Shown: positions 37,501 to 48,870, counted from the stretch's first letter. The stretch is 64,000 nucleotides of DNA from Adiantum capillus-veneris (GCA_014529385.2 CM043959.1:5539008-5603007), one strand, 5' to 3'. Numbers and translations: made by a program. Notes: generated by a model not told the origin, from the sequence alone.

Positions 37501-38749
37501 TTGGTTTTCGGACGATGTCATCGTGTCATTTGTTGATTTTGTAAAGAATTATGCCTTCAAGGAACAAAATAAGATTCAGTCAATGCATTGGCACTCTAGT
37601 CAAGTAACCATTTTTGTACACATAACGTACTACCGCAGGACAGGGGAGGTAGTCAAAACCATCCACTTCTTCATATCAAATGACAAGGTGCATGACACGC
37701 TGTTCATGCAACACCGTGACTGGTTACAACAAGAGGGTGTCACTCCTAAGCAACATTGGGTGTGGTCTGATGGTGCGGCCTCACAGTTCAAGGGAGCTAG
37801 GCCATTTTACTTTGTTGCAAAATATGGTGGACACATAGAGATGGGGATGAGATGGTTCTTCTTTGGATCAGGGCACGACAAGGGAGAGAATGAAGGTTCA
37901 AGAGCAGTTGTGAAAAGAACCTTGACCCATGAATAGCTAAAACCTAATGGAGCTATTTTGCAGTGTGCAACAGCTGATGTGGTTGCTTATTGCCAAGCCA
38001 ACCTGTTTTGCAGGTAGCACCTTCACACTATCCTTCAAAAGAAAGGGAATGTGCCCGTGTGTTTTGGGAGGTTAAAGAGGGATAAGTGAATAGGGAGACG
38101 AAGTGGAATTGTGCCACTGTGGCAAAAAACTCTCTCTCTGCATGATTTTTGTGGTCACAACCCTGGGGATCCAACTGCCCTTGCAACAAGAGCCTTGGCA
38201 TGCTTTTGTGATGCATGTATGCACGAAAGATGGAATCGATGAGTCAATAAAGCTCATGTGCAGCCTTGGGATTATCATATTCTACAAGCATTACCTGATG
38301 AGGTTGTGTCAGATTCTGAGTCGGCAGATGAAGCAGCCGCCTATGATGACTTCACGTACAAAGGTCATCATGATGTGTTGAGTAGAACTCTATGTGCTGG
38401 CGACACATTTGTTGTAAATCCAGATGCTTTGACCAACGTCGAGGATGTTGATTTCTACCTGGTCAAGTGTGTTGCAGCAAAGGAGAAGTTGGATAAGGGG
38501 TACCTCGATGAGTGGGGAAATGCAATTGATAGAGGCTCATATGTTGTGCTAGGTCTGAATTACAAGCAATTGGATGCATACACCTTCAAGCTAGACCACA
38601 AGCAACCCATTGTCCACGTACTTTCACATCTGGTACTATGTATCAAAATAACCATGGAGCACATCCCAAGGAGACAGCAGGTCTACACAATCAACCGAGA
38701 AAGCTATGAAGCAATCTATAATACATGCCCTTCAGCTTTTAAGTTGTAA
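34568..38749 (+). pseudogene. Transposase-like multi-exon gene of an animal-wide unclassified family, broken
   Basis: Exon 34568-35290 (acceptor CTACAG, donor GAG|GTAATC) encodes a Lys/Gln-rich helix, then HPHVWAIHDEYFKEEAIVQT and ITDEIKELFYTFW, ending NLLDEPE. A 1.59-kb intron filled with palindromic repeats follows. The next exon starts at 36884 in the same phase: VEFFHRFKEKHPDCKIGMRM, then RCCKYHVQM and several Cys/His pairs. After a frameshift near 37195 come GECLTCGVNRLELC, then NKIQSMHWHSSQVTIFVHI, WSDGAASQFKGARPFYF and FFGSGHDKGENEGSRAVVKR (37523-37936). The C-terminal part lies at 38258-38749. From memory, this order of motifs (QxxHW, SDGAASQ, SHGK-like, VKR) matches a multi-copy uncharacterised metazoan protein family; transposase is inference. 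Nonsense codons include TAG 34808 and TAG 37934, plus a frameshift around 38140. Confidence 0.6.
35340..36845. repeat. Palindromic repeat array 1 (in the intron of the transposase-like gene)
   Basis: Dense short repeats built on GCTAGTTAGCATATGGAGTA and TATGCTAATTAACAT variants, every 20-40 bp, with two longer sub-units repeating at about 35.54-35.93 kb and 36.21-36.62 kb. Because the core is almost self-complementary, spurious frames run through it on both strands. It lies wholly within the intron from 35291 to 36883. Confidence 0.85.
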
Positions 38750-39079
38750 TCACTACATCTTCAATATACTTCTGGCTCAGAAATAATGTAGTTTAATCAA
38801 AACTTGGGTATCTTCTGTCTCTTGTGTCTCTTGTGTGCTTTGTGTATACATGGCTTTGGTGTCTATAGTAGAGGGGTCTCAGTTTAAGAGAGATCATTTG
38901 TACAACCTGTTTCATTAAACCTAGAGGATCTAAGCTCATCAATAAAATGTAGAACTCTAGAGAGGTGATCAAACAAGCTCAAAGTATACCTCCTTTGGTG
39001 TCTTACAATTTACGCTTTTTACACCAGGACTCCATATGGTTTGGACAGGTAGCCCACAAATATATGGAAACGGTAAAAG

Positions 39080-40805
39080 AAGGCACACCGAGCTAGTAGA
39101 TATGCTAATTGTGTTCTGTGGGTATGCTAGTTAGCATAAATGGTATGCTAATTAGCATACTGTTTATGCTAGTTGGCATAAACAATCTACTAATTAGCAT
39201 ACCTTTTGTTGGTTTTCAAGGAGAAGAGATGACAACTTCCTGTATACTATGTATGCTAATGCTAACTAGCATATTGTTTATGCTGATTACAATAAACAGT
39301 ATGCTAATAAGCATAACTTTGTTGGTTTTCAAGGAGAAGAGATGGCAGCTTTCTGTAGACTATGTATGTTGATTAGTATACTATGATGTGAGTGGAATGC
39401 TAATTAGCATACTGTTTATGCCAACTGGCATAAACAATACGCTAATTAGCATACCCTTGCTGGTTTAGGGAGAAGTGATGGCAGCTTTCTGTATACTGTG
39501 TATGCTAATTAGCATACTGTTTATGCCAACTGGCATAAACAATACGCTAATTAGCATACCCTTGCTGGTTTAGGGAGAAGTGATGGCAGCTTTCTGTATA
39601 CTGTGTATGCTAATTAGCATACCTTTGCTGGTTTCAAGGAGAAGAGATGGCAGCTTTCAGTTCACTGTGTATTGTAATTAGCATACTGTTTATGCCAATT
39701 GGCATAGTTTATGCCAGTTGGCATAAACAGTATGCTAATCAGCATACCTTTGCTAGTTTTAAAAGATGACAGCTTTCTATATACTGTGTGTTCTAATTAG
39801 CATACTATATTGTGAGTGAAAGTTAGCACAAACAAAAATCTATAGTATGCTAATTAAAGGTATGCTAATTATCATACTATGTATGCTAATTAGCATATTA
39901 TTTATGCCAGTTGGCAAAACAGTATGCTAATAAGCATATCTTTGTTGGTTTCAAGGAGAAGAGATGACAGGTCTCTGCATCCTGTGTATGCTAATTAGCA
40001 TACTGTTTATGCCAGTAGGCATTCTGTGGGTATGATAATTAGCATAGTTAACAGGCATAAATAGTATGCTAATTAGCATAGTTTTTTTTGTCTCAAGGAG
40101 AAGGGATGGTAGATTTTTGTATATTGTGTATGCTAATTAGCATACTATACTGAGTTGAAGTTAGCACGAACAAAAATGTACAGTATGCCAATTGAAGGTA
40201 TGCTAAATAGCATACTATTTATGCTAGTAGGCATAGACAATATGCTAATTAGCATACCTTTGCTGGTTTTAAGGAGAAGAGATAACAACTCTTTGTATAC
40301 TGTGTATGCTCTAAGTATACTATGTATGCTAATTAGCATATTGTATGCTGGTTTCAAGAAGGGATGGTAGCTTTCTATATACTGTGTATGCTAATTAGCA
40401 TACTGCTGTGAGTGGAAGTAAGCAAAAACAAAAATCCACAGTATGCTAATTGAAGGAATGCTAATTATCGTACCATGTATGCTAATTAGCATACTATTTA
40501 TGTCAGTTGGCATAAACACTATGCTAATTAGCATAGTTGGCATACACAATATGCTAAATAGCATACCATTGCTGGTTTCAAGGAGAAAACATGGCAGCTT
40601 CTTGTATACTGTATATGCTAATTAGCATACTATGGTATGCTGTGAGTGGAAATTAGCACAAACAAAAATGACCAGTATGCTAATTAGAATGTATTCTAAT
40701 TAGCTATTGTGGGTATGCTAATTAGCATACATGATATGCTAATTAGCATACTATTTTTGCTAGTTAGCATAACATTATGCTAATTAGCATATCTTTGCTG
40801 ATTTC
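39080..40805. repeat. Palindromic repeat array 2 (between the convergent genes)
   Basis: Repeated units of roughly 100 bp: TATGCTAATTAGCATA, then TATGCCARTTGGCATA, then TATGCTAATTAGCATA, then a spacer containing GCTGGTTTCAAGGAGAAGAG and GGCAGCTTTCTGTATACTGT. Two units at about 39410-39620 are practically identical with a 104-bp period. The 16-mer TATGCTAATTAGCATA is a perfect palindrome. No real gene lies inside. Confidence 0.9.
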
Positions 40806-41179
40806 AGAAGAATGTATAAAAATTCAATGTTTACAAGACAAAAAAGAATGCCAACAGTACACATAGTATTGTCTTCAAAAAAAGAATAGTATAGGGATCT
40901 GATCGTTACTATCTAAAGTGAATGTTAGAGTAGTTACAAACATTGGAAAGGCAATTTACAAATTTCCCTCATAATGTTACAAAGTGTAGAGAGCCTCCTA
41001 CTCTGGATAAGATCGTGGTTCGACGCGCTTGTACACTCGCTTTTGCCTAGTGTCCGTTTGCTTCTTTGTTTGCTGAGCTTTTGGGTCTTGCTCTCTTTCT
41101 TCTTCTTACTGAGCATTTGGTTCTTGCAACTCTCTTTCTTCTTCTTCTTGCTGCTGCTTCTCTAATTTTTCCCTCTATA

Positions 41180-42165
41180 GCCTCTCTCTCTTATGTCTTT
41201 CAGCTTCTTCATCATCCTCCCTTTGTATCCTACGCAAGGCTTCCTTACGCTGGGCCTCATTGCGCTTTTGCATTTCTGATGCCAGCTTCCTGATCACTTC
41301 TTGTGAAAACAAATATGGGGCAGTATCAAACGCATTTTTAGTTGTATACACTGCATGATCCTCTGATTACAGCCATAGGAACAGCCAGCTACTCAAAGTA
41401 TCTATCAGGAAGTTTTGCCGTTGTTCTTTGGTCTGGTCCTCTATCTTAGGAGTAACAAGCCAACTTCCTTCATGGTTATGGTGCACTTTGTACATACTAT
41501 CGTCAATAATTAGACTCTTTTCGGGCCCAAAGTTGCGGTTCTTCCAAAACAATCTCAAATCCTTCAAGAATACAGGCTTATTATATATCTGCCACGGCTG
41601 GCCACTACAATGATTCTGTGAAAAAACACCTCTTAGCTTAGACCACTGCTCTTTGAATATTGTTTCTAATATTGCATTCACTTTAGGTGCCATGCTAGTG
41701 CTCCATATATACACATGGAAAAATTGGAGGCACCAATCCAAAAATTTGTGACTGTCTTTGCGACAAAATACATACCTCCTATCTTGCACATTGTACTTTA
41801 TCATTTCCCCTACATGTTTAGGGGGAATGTCACCGTGCATTAGCTCTACAACTTGAATAATCAAGCCATTTAAATCAAGAACCAAAGTGCGTCCTCGTCT
41901 GGCTACGGCTTTAGCACGCATATTGGGTCTGGCAGTGCATACCACTCAGCAAAAATAACTTCCCCCGAGGGATGAACATAACTGAAGTACTCAAGAATTT
42001 TTATTAAGCGTTTAAGATAGCTAGCTGGGCGCTTCTCAATCTTGGCTTTTTCTTTTTGTAGTTGTCTTGCCTTGGCAATACGCCACTTTTGTATGGTTTT
42101 GCATGCAATGGCATAATTCAAATCATGCAGGGCAACTAACTGCAGTTTATCTTGCCCTGTGACAT
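41180..42165 (-). pseudogene. FCP1/NIF-like (HAD) phosphatase-domain protein 1, catalytic motif altered, in-frame stop
   Basis: An exon begins after an acceptor (CACAG, about 42160) with LQLVALHDLNYAIACKTIQKW and a basic coiled helix. After a frameshift near 41930 the FCP1-type domain follows: RTLVLDLNGLIIQVVELMHG, FLDWCLQFFHVYIWSTS, LKDLRLFWKNRNFGPEKSLI, then IDDSMYKVHHNHEGSWLVTP. In the SCP/FCP1 family the first motif is D-x-D; here it is D-L-N, so the general acid/base Asp is replaced. The Ser of motif II and the acidic pair of motif IV remain. A TAA at about 41364 ends the frame, but the same frame continues with YTTKNAFDTAPYLFSQEVIR and a Glu/Arg-rich tail to about 41180. A paralogue lies at 59.5-60.3 kb. 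Confidence 0.6.
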
Positions 42166-42209
42166 AGAAATGGTATCAAATAAAGACATCGTAAAGGACA
42201 AGCAAAAAC

Positions 42210-42665
42210 TACTGAACTGTTGCACAATAAAATGATATTATTGAAAAGAGTTTCACCATTATAAATATCCAGACTCGATACATGCCACAGGGTGTGGAGC
42301 TTGCTAACACTACATAACTTGGACACAACAAGGAACAGATTCATCATAGTTTCTTGCAAGCACGTGAGCGAATGGTTTTCTTTTCACCTCTGCTGCGTTC
42401 GTTTATGTCATCCAAGGTGCTCGGAGAGGCAACACATATCTCGTCCCCAGGATCTTCCAGAACCTGTTCCAGGCCAACTTTTCTCTTTAATTTCACTTTG
42501 TTTACAAAACCCTGCAGGGGGCTATCATCACCGGCATCTTGCGTAGTAAGCTCACTATCAGTCTAGAAACCTTCCTCTTGAGCACTCCTACCTTCCTCTT
42601 GCACACTCCTAATTGTTTCCTCTGAGACACTTGTTTGATCATCTGTAGGGGGCTTGGGTTTGGGA
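42210..42665 (-). pseudogene. Possible upstream exons of FCP1/NIF-like gene 1
   Basis: On the minus strand, low-complexity acidic sequence reads SVSEETIRSVQEEG and then DSELTTQDAGDDSPLQGF, VNKVKLKRKVGLEQVLEDPG and EERSRGEKK-like residues, followed by MMNLFLVVSKLCSVSKLH to a donor-like GTGAAA at about 42258. Stops occur within. It sits just upstream of the phosphatase-like exon on the same strand, so it could be an N-terminal regulatory part. No domain is recognised. Confidence 0.3.
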
Positions 42666-42939
42666 TGAGTAATAATGATAAAATATACATCATCATCATC
42701 ATCTGTTTATTTACTATTTGTAGCAACCTCGTACGCTATCGCATGCTGTGGCATTCAAATTGCCCTTTCATGCTGTCTATCCAGCTCATCAGATTCATCA
42801 TTACAGAGTTTCTCTTCTATCCTTTGATTGACAGGTGTCTTGTCAAGTTCGCATCCTGCATCATTGATACCTATGTATTCCATTCACCTGTTAATTTTCA
42901 TTGATACCATTATGATTGCTTGTATGCATAGTGTGACAA

Positions 42940-44245
42940 GGAGCATTTCATGTATGGTAGGCATCTATATCCTGTAGACATTCATATTGTCTATTCTAAC
43001 TATGCTAACTATTATACAAAGTGTGCTAACCAACATGATCAATATGCTAACTAGCATACAAAATATGCTAACAAGGAAGTGTGAATATACTGTGTATGCT
43101 AAATAGCAGAGAATGTATGCTAATTAGCATACATAAAATGTTAATAGGCAAAATTGTGTGTATGTTAATGGTATGCTTATTACTGATGGTGTGCTAATAT
43201 CAATACATGCTATGTTAATTAGCATACATCGTATGCTAATTAGCATACACAGTTGTATGCTAATTAGCATACCATGTGTGCTAGCATAGATGGTATGCTA
43301 ACTAGAAGATAAGTTATGCTAATTAACATAACGTCTCTGCTAATTAGCATACCATCTTTGCTAGTTAGCATAGTGTGCATGCTAACCAAAAATACACATT
43401 ACAATAACTAGCAAAGAGGTATGCTAACTAGCATACACATTATGCTAGTTAGCTTAAAATGTATGCTAACTAGCATAGAGGTATGCTAACAAGCATACAC
43501 ATTATGCTAGCTAGCAAAGAAGGTATGCTAATTAAATTTTGAATGCTTGTTAGCATGCACCAAATAATAGCTATGCTAGTTAGCATATTGAGTATGCTAA
43601 TTATCATATCTTGTTTTCTAGTTATCATACTTGCATGCTAGCCATCATACACAATGTTCTAATTAGCAATAAAAAGTATGCTAATTAGCACATCTTTTTT
43701 CTAATTAGCATACTTGCATGCTAGCCATCATCATACTCAGTGTTCTAATTAGCATAAAAAATATGCTAATTAGCATACCATGTATGTTAGTTAGCACACC
43801 GTGTGTGCTAAGTAACATACAAGGTATGCTAATTAGCAAACTTTCTATGCTAATTAGCATACCTTGATTGCTAGTTAGCACACTATGCACTAATTAGCAT
43901 ATTTAATATGATTAGCATGCTTTGTTTCTAATTGGGAACTCTCTATGCTAGTTAGCATGCATAGTTTGTTAACTAGCATAGAAGGTAAGCTTATTAGCAT
44001 ACACAATATGCTAACTAGCATACAAAAAAATGCCAACTAGTATTCACAATATGCTTGCTAGGAAAACTAGCTGTGCTAACTACCATACATAGTATCCTTA
44101 CCACCATGATAATGTTTGATAGCTATATCTCATAGTATGCTAGCTAGCACAACTAGGTTTGCCAACTACCATACAGAATATGCTAGCCATCATACCCAGT
44201 AAGCATACCTTCTATGCTAACTAGCATACATAGGGCTAGTGTAGG
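42940..44245. repeat. Palindromic repeat array 3
   Basis: Short-period array of TATGCTAATTAGCATA, GCTAACTAGCATA and GCTAGTTAGCATA variants, often 25-40 bp apart. It uses the same palindrome as array 2 but without the long spacer of that array. It lies upstream, in the transcription sense, of FCP1-like gene 1 and downstream of the minus-strand frame at 44401-44763. Confidence 0.88.
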
Positions 44246-44400
44246 AATCGAGGTTGGATAATTGCTCCATGACATTATCTTACCAGAACTCTATGTGATT
44301 GGAGGTCCTTGTCCTGTGACCTTGCCACACCATTCAAATGGTTCCTTTGCTAGCATTTGCAAGCTCTACATTCGGTCCCCAAGGAGCATGCAGCAACAAA

Positions 44401-44763
44401 TCAGATTAGGTGATACTCAGCCCAATTGAGTTGCATGATTGAGCCACTTGCAATTTCCACTGGACCGAATTGTTTTACAAAACCCTTTGCAAAAGTCGAA
44501 TGAATTTCCATGTTGGTGGGGGCCTTCTGGTACACCCTGTAGTGCAGCTGAAGTACTTGGTCGTACATGTTGCTACGAATGCTACTACATTTGAAGACAT
44601 ATTTGCTGCGATCCTTTGCCTCTCTGAATACATTGAACCACTCCACATCTGTAATCTGCTCCCACTTCACCGATTTGGGGTCGACACCGTCCATGGAGAG
44701 GCCATTGAAAACATTAAAATATTCTGCTGCTACACAAAAATTTTCCTTCAGTGGGATGTTCAA
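44401..44763 (-). CDS. Orphan open frame of 120 residues, unrecognised
   Basis: The frame encodes NVFNGLSMDGVDPKSVKWEQ, DVEWFNVFREAKDRSKYVFK and FAKGFVKQFGPVEIASGS. It has ordinary amino-acid composition and no low complexity, so a genuine (possibly fossil) coding exon is plausible. It has no clear ATG at its start. It is on the same strand as FCP1-like gene 1 and separated from it by array 3, so it could be an upstream exon of that gene. No domain was recognised. Confidence 0.3.
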   Translation of the reverse strand: MNIPLKENFCVAAEYFNVFNGLSMDGVDPKSVKWEQITDVEWFNVFREAKDRSKYVFKCSSIRSNMYDQVLQLHYRVYQKAPTNMEIHSTFAKGFVKQFGPVEIASGSIMQLNWAEYHLI

Positions 44764-44819
44764 CTTGGGATCTTTTCATTGACCTACACACCATATAGGA
44801 TTATAAGATTAAAACCTTA

Positions 44820-45678
44820 CAGAACCCCACTAGAATAGGGTTGTCAAGTAATTTCTACACAGGAAATTGCACGGGCTCTCCTTAGATGCAATCATCTAAG
44901 CATGCACCTTGAATGCCTAAGCATTAGGAAGGGAATGGGGCCTAAGGGAGCCTCTTTGTTTGCCATGGGATTGAAAAGGAGATTATGGAAGGGGCAAATG
45001 GGTGGATGCCAATTGGGCTGAAATGGTGGGTATGGCAGGGACTAAAAGTAAGTGGTCAAACTTGTACTCTTTTATAAAATACAAAGAGAAAATAGTTATG
45101 TAAAAACCAATACTTTCTCTCTCTAGTGGCTATCAGTTTCTCCCCCCCTCTCTCCTAAAAAGGGGTCTTTCCAAAAACGTGCTGATCATTCCCTCCCTCT
45201 CTCTCTACTGTACCATCTCTCACTTCTCTTCACTTCACCTTGCAAGAGTTGCTTCTCTTTTCTTCCTTTTAGTTTTCCGTCCCAAAAGATCTGCAACAAA
45301 AGTTTGAATCTCCTTTCCCTCCTCAAGCTTACTGTATTCTCCTCAAGCTGAAGTTCTCCATTTCTCCATGAGCCTCACTAAACACATCTACCTAAAGCTA
45401 AAGATCTGCAGCATATCCGTTTGCTAGATCATCCCTCTTTCTTTCCTCAACAAGTTTCCTACTTCTTCTCCATTGTGCTCTCTAGAGAGGATCTAATTTC
45501 CTCTCAAGCTTTGCAACAATATCTTCCCTATTAAGCCAACAAGAAGGTGGAGCAATATAGCAGTAAGCGGCATCCTTCGTCTGATGTACCATCAAGAATC
45601 ATGCTCTATACAACTGAGAACATGGATGTGCAATCTCTACTCATAAGTGTTTGTCTGCAGGTTGTGCCATTATTCTCC
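44820..45678 (+). promoter_or_regulatory. Upstream and leader region of module unit 4
   Basis: Includes TTTTATAAAATACAAAG (about 45070), CT-rich blocks (45110-45250) and a pyrimidine-rich leader to the ATG at 45679. Unit 1 also has a CT-rich leader (1335-1600). No other gene is seen. Promoter identity is inference. Confidence 0.3.
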
Positions 45679-46956
45679 ATGGCATCATCAGGTACTCGAC
45701 GACCTAGGAGTGTCATTGACTCCATTTCATGCAGAAATATACAAGACAACAGTGGACATTGGTGACGATGGAGTTCAAACGATTGATGTGGGTGACAATG
45801 CAGTCTAGCTCAAGAGGTGCACACAAGGTCTCAAGGAGACACATGGTTTCTCCAGCACAACATTGTAAGGGAAGGATCATGGAGTCCAAGCAAACCCATG
45901 ACTGCAAGCGTCTTGCAAAGGTGCAACATGTGTATGTTGCTTCACAACTAAAGCTGGAGACAACAGTGGCTCCATCGAGGTTTCCTGCAAACTGTAATTT
46001 CACTCCTCTGTCAAGTTTCTAGATTGTATATTTTGTATTTTTGCTGTATATATTGCTTTGATGTCTATAAGGCTTTCACTGCTTGTTCATGTTTGTAGAT
46101 GTATTCCCATCCGATTTTGTAGAGTGGGAGCCAATAGAGTCCTTCACAGGAACTTTTGAGGCCATCCACATTGACCTTGGCAAGCTGCTCTATGCTGGTT
46201 GTCCATTTGCAGAGCTTGTCTCAAGGGACTTTTTTTTTTAATAACCATAATTATGTAACGCCTAGGCAAACTGGGTATGCTAGTCTTTCTCCAGTTCATC
46301 CACTAACCTTGCAGAGTATGGAATAGCCTAAGCCTGATAGTGCCTTGATCATAGCAACCAAAAGGAGAATCGAGGCAGATGTGCCTTCATCAATGAAGTG
46401 CACCTATGGTTCCCATAAAGCTTCTTTAACTTGGTTTATGTCCCTTCATGTGTTTGTGTTTCTCTTTGGACTGCAGAGTGCTCACAGGACACCAACAATG
46501 TAGACTTGCAAAGGGGGAAGTGCGATCAATAGTTTCCTTGCACTTGGATGGGAGACTAAGGTGGTCAACCACTAGGGAGATACAATCAAGTGCTCTGTAG
46601 CTGCTAAGAATGTGGCATGCAGATACCATATTTCTAAGCAAAGCTTGTCAATTGTCTTTCCCTATAGAAGATGGAAGCTGACGAAGGGAGAATGGGAGGC
46701 ACTAGACTCTGATGTTGCTCCTAGAGTATCAATTGATTTGCAAATATGCCTCCACGACAATGCAATACATGACATCTTGCTGAATGATGATTGGAATCTC
46801 AGTCACCTTCGCGAGTATCTTAATTTTAGATATACCTTGCCCAATCAATATGTTTTTGTAATCAATGAAAAGGTTGTTTGTTCCAAAAAAGAAAAGAGCT
46901 TTCTGTGTGAAACCATTGGTTTTTCACGATGTATTAATGTAAAATCTTGTAACTAA
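45679..46956 (+). pseudogene. Module unit 4, gene A (frameshifted)
   Basis: The ATG at 45679 gives MASSGTRRPRSVID, comparable to MANSTSQRRPKDEV in unit 1. A frameshift near 45740 moves the family sequence to the frame 45729-46020 (KVQHVYVASQLKLETTVAPS, RFPAN). The phase-1 intron (donor GTAATT about 46000, acceptor TTTGTAG about 46099) is followed by VFPSDFVEWEPIESFTGTF. Then come LVSRDFFF, RRIEADVPSSMKCTYGSHKA and, at 46612-46956, WKLTKGEWEALDSDVAPRVS, NDDWNLSHLREYLNFRYTLP and QYVFVINEKVVCSKKE. The C-terminal 110 residues are intact and the best guide to the fold. Function unknown. Confidence 0.6.
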
Positions 46957-47267
46957 AGCGATTTCCCTCCCATTAATACATATGGCATTTTGAATCTCTG
47001 TTTCATTTTTAATTTGTTCAAGATTTTGTTTGAAATATGCAAGTTTTTTAGTTTCAAGCATGAATACTTTCAATGTTGGTGTCTTTCAATGCTTGTCATG
47101 TGATTTTGTTTATAATTATAGTTTTATGTTAATTTGATGTTAATTTTAAGTGCTTTTAAAAAGTGACATTGAGTATAAAAGTGACTTTGTAGGTTTTAAA
47201 CTTCATTTCTCACATTCACAAAACACAATCTTTCAGCTCTCTTCCCATCTTTTTGGCAAACAAACCC

Positions 47268-48755
47268 ATGGCAACATCTTCTGATGCACTTCTCACACAA
47301 TTACAGAAGATAGGACTTGCAGATCATGCACATGAACTAGCCAATGTGTTTGAGGGGACAATTGATGCATGCCATTGCTAAACTTCATGTAGAGGGATTC
47401 CAGAGATTTCTTGAATACCTTATGGAGCACATAGAAGAATATGCAATAGTCTTCGAGGGATCCAACCTGGCGTGGTTGCCAGTGGAGTTTCTCAAACACC
47501 TCTATGCGGCTGACAAAAACTTTCGTTATCGCTTGTTGAGGTTTATAAAAGGGCTTACTGAGTGGGACTACAGGACAGAGGATGAGGATGACCTCATAGA
47601 CTTGGGCATGGGGTGCATAGGCACGCAATTCATCTCTTGGGACATGGTTCTAGTATTGCTTGTGCTTGAGGGCATGGAGAAGGGAAAATCAAAGGAAAAG
47701 ACCGACCAAAAACCTCTTGTAACCATTGTGGAGGAATCAAATGAATTTATTGAAGAGGTTGATGAGCAAGTTGAAGCATCTATGGCACTCATCCTCCTGC
47801 AAGATCCCAGCTCCACTATGGAGGAAGATGGGATGATAGAGAGAGACGAGGTGCTGGAGGAAGCTCCTTACCTCCAAAAATTCTCACTTTGTATGCAGTG
47901 GTAGTGGATGGTCGTCACTTCTTGTTCCTTGATGACATTGCAAAGACACTAGGACTCAGAGAAGATGAGTCGCTCTCAGTGCTTACTATCTATGCGAAGA
48001 TGAAAGATTCTAGTGGAAAGCAAGAGAAGGTCAACTTTCAAATTGACTTTGAATACCAAGGTCTCCCATCAAGCCTCTCATCCTCCCTAGTGAAAACTCA
48101 GAATTTGGTACAAACCGTGGCAAATACACTTATGGAAATCAAATCATGTGCCTCATCCCAGAAAGAGCTTTCTTTCCACACAAACCGCTGATCATTATGG
48201 GCGGAGAAGATCGCTCTAGCATCAACCTTACAAGGAAAACTCTTGAAGAGATGGATGAGGAAAATGAGGTAGCCACTTTTTGACTTTATTGATAGTAAAT
48301 TGTATCCTATAGCAAGTGTTAAAGATGTTTAAAATGTTTGTAGACCGCATACCATGTTGATAAGTTTGCAATGCGTACTGGAGGTTCACGCAATAATCCT
48401 ATAGGTAGAGAAACCTCCCTGTGGCACTACCTTGGCCATCTGGGGCCATCCGTTCTTTGAGTTGCACACATAGAGTTCTCCAACCATGGTTCTGTGGAGT
48501 TGCTCAAGTGCAAGGCATTAAGTGCCATCCTTGCTGAAGATTCCCTTACCCTTAATTCTCACAAGTATATCTTGGTGGACCGAGAGGTGGCATTGTATGC
48601 CTTTACAGGAAAGCACCCTGGGTCAGTCCTCTCCCATTGTGTCTTAAGCCTAGGTCAAGGGTGACAAACCTAGAGGATATTGTCAAAACCTTTGGTGTCA
48701 AGTTGCCCATTCGCCCTATACCAAAAGATGTAATTTACAAGAAAACCAACCCTAT
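47268..48755 (+). pseudogene. Module unit 4, gene B (most complete copy; two exons)
   Basis: The ATG at 47268 opens MATSSDALLTQLQKIGLADH. A missing base near 47370 shifts the frame to 47344-47904, which holds FQRFLEYLMEHIEEYA, LAWLPVEFLKHLYAADKNFR, LLRFIKGLTEWDY, DEDDLIDLGMGCIGTQFISW and a Glu-rich stretch. A second shift leads to VVVDGRHFLFLDDIAKTLGL (47893-48191). After one stop the frame continues to EEMDEENE, where a 75-bp intron (48269-48343, donor GTAGCC, acceptor TTTGTAG) joins in phase to TAYHVDKFAMRTGGSRNNPI. The tail includes NLEDIVKTFGVKLPIRPIPK. The unmutated protein would be around 430 residues. No domain recognised. It ends where a truncated LINE is inserted. Confidence 0.6.
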
Positions 48756-48870
48756 TTCCACTCTCGTCACCAATTTTGGAGCATTGAGAATCACTCATCA
48801 GCCATACACATACTAAATCACATGTAACTTTGGTCGCATAGGTCATATATGACCTCTGAGGAAGATAATA

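Noticed and set aside
39080-40805. CRISPR-like appearance (regular palindromic repeats with spacers)
   Set aside because: Spacers are themselves repeated, units vary, and the context is eukaryotic nuclear DNA with retrotransposons and introns.
40974-41293. Leu/Phe-rich plus-strand frames resembling membrane proteins
   Set aside because: Complement of the Glu/Arg/Lys-rich C-terminal tail of FCP1-like gene 1 on the minus strand.
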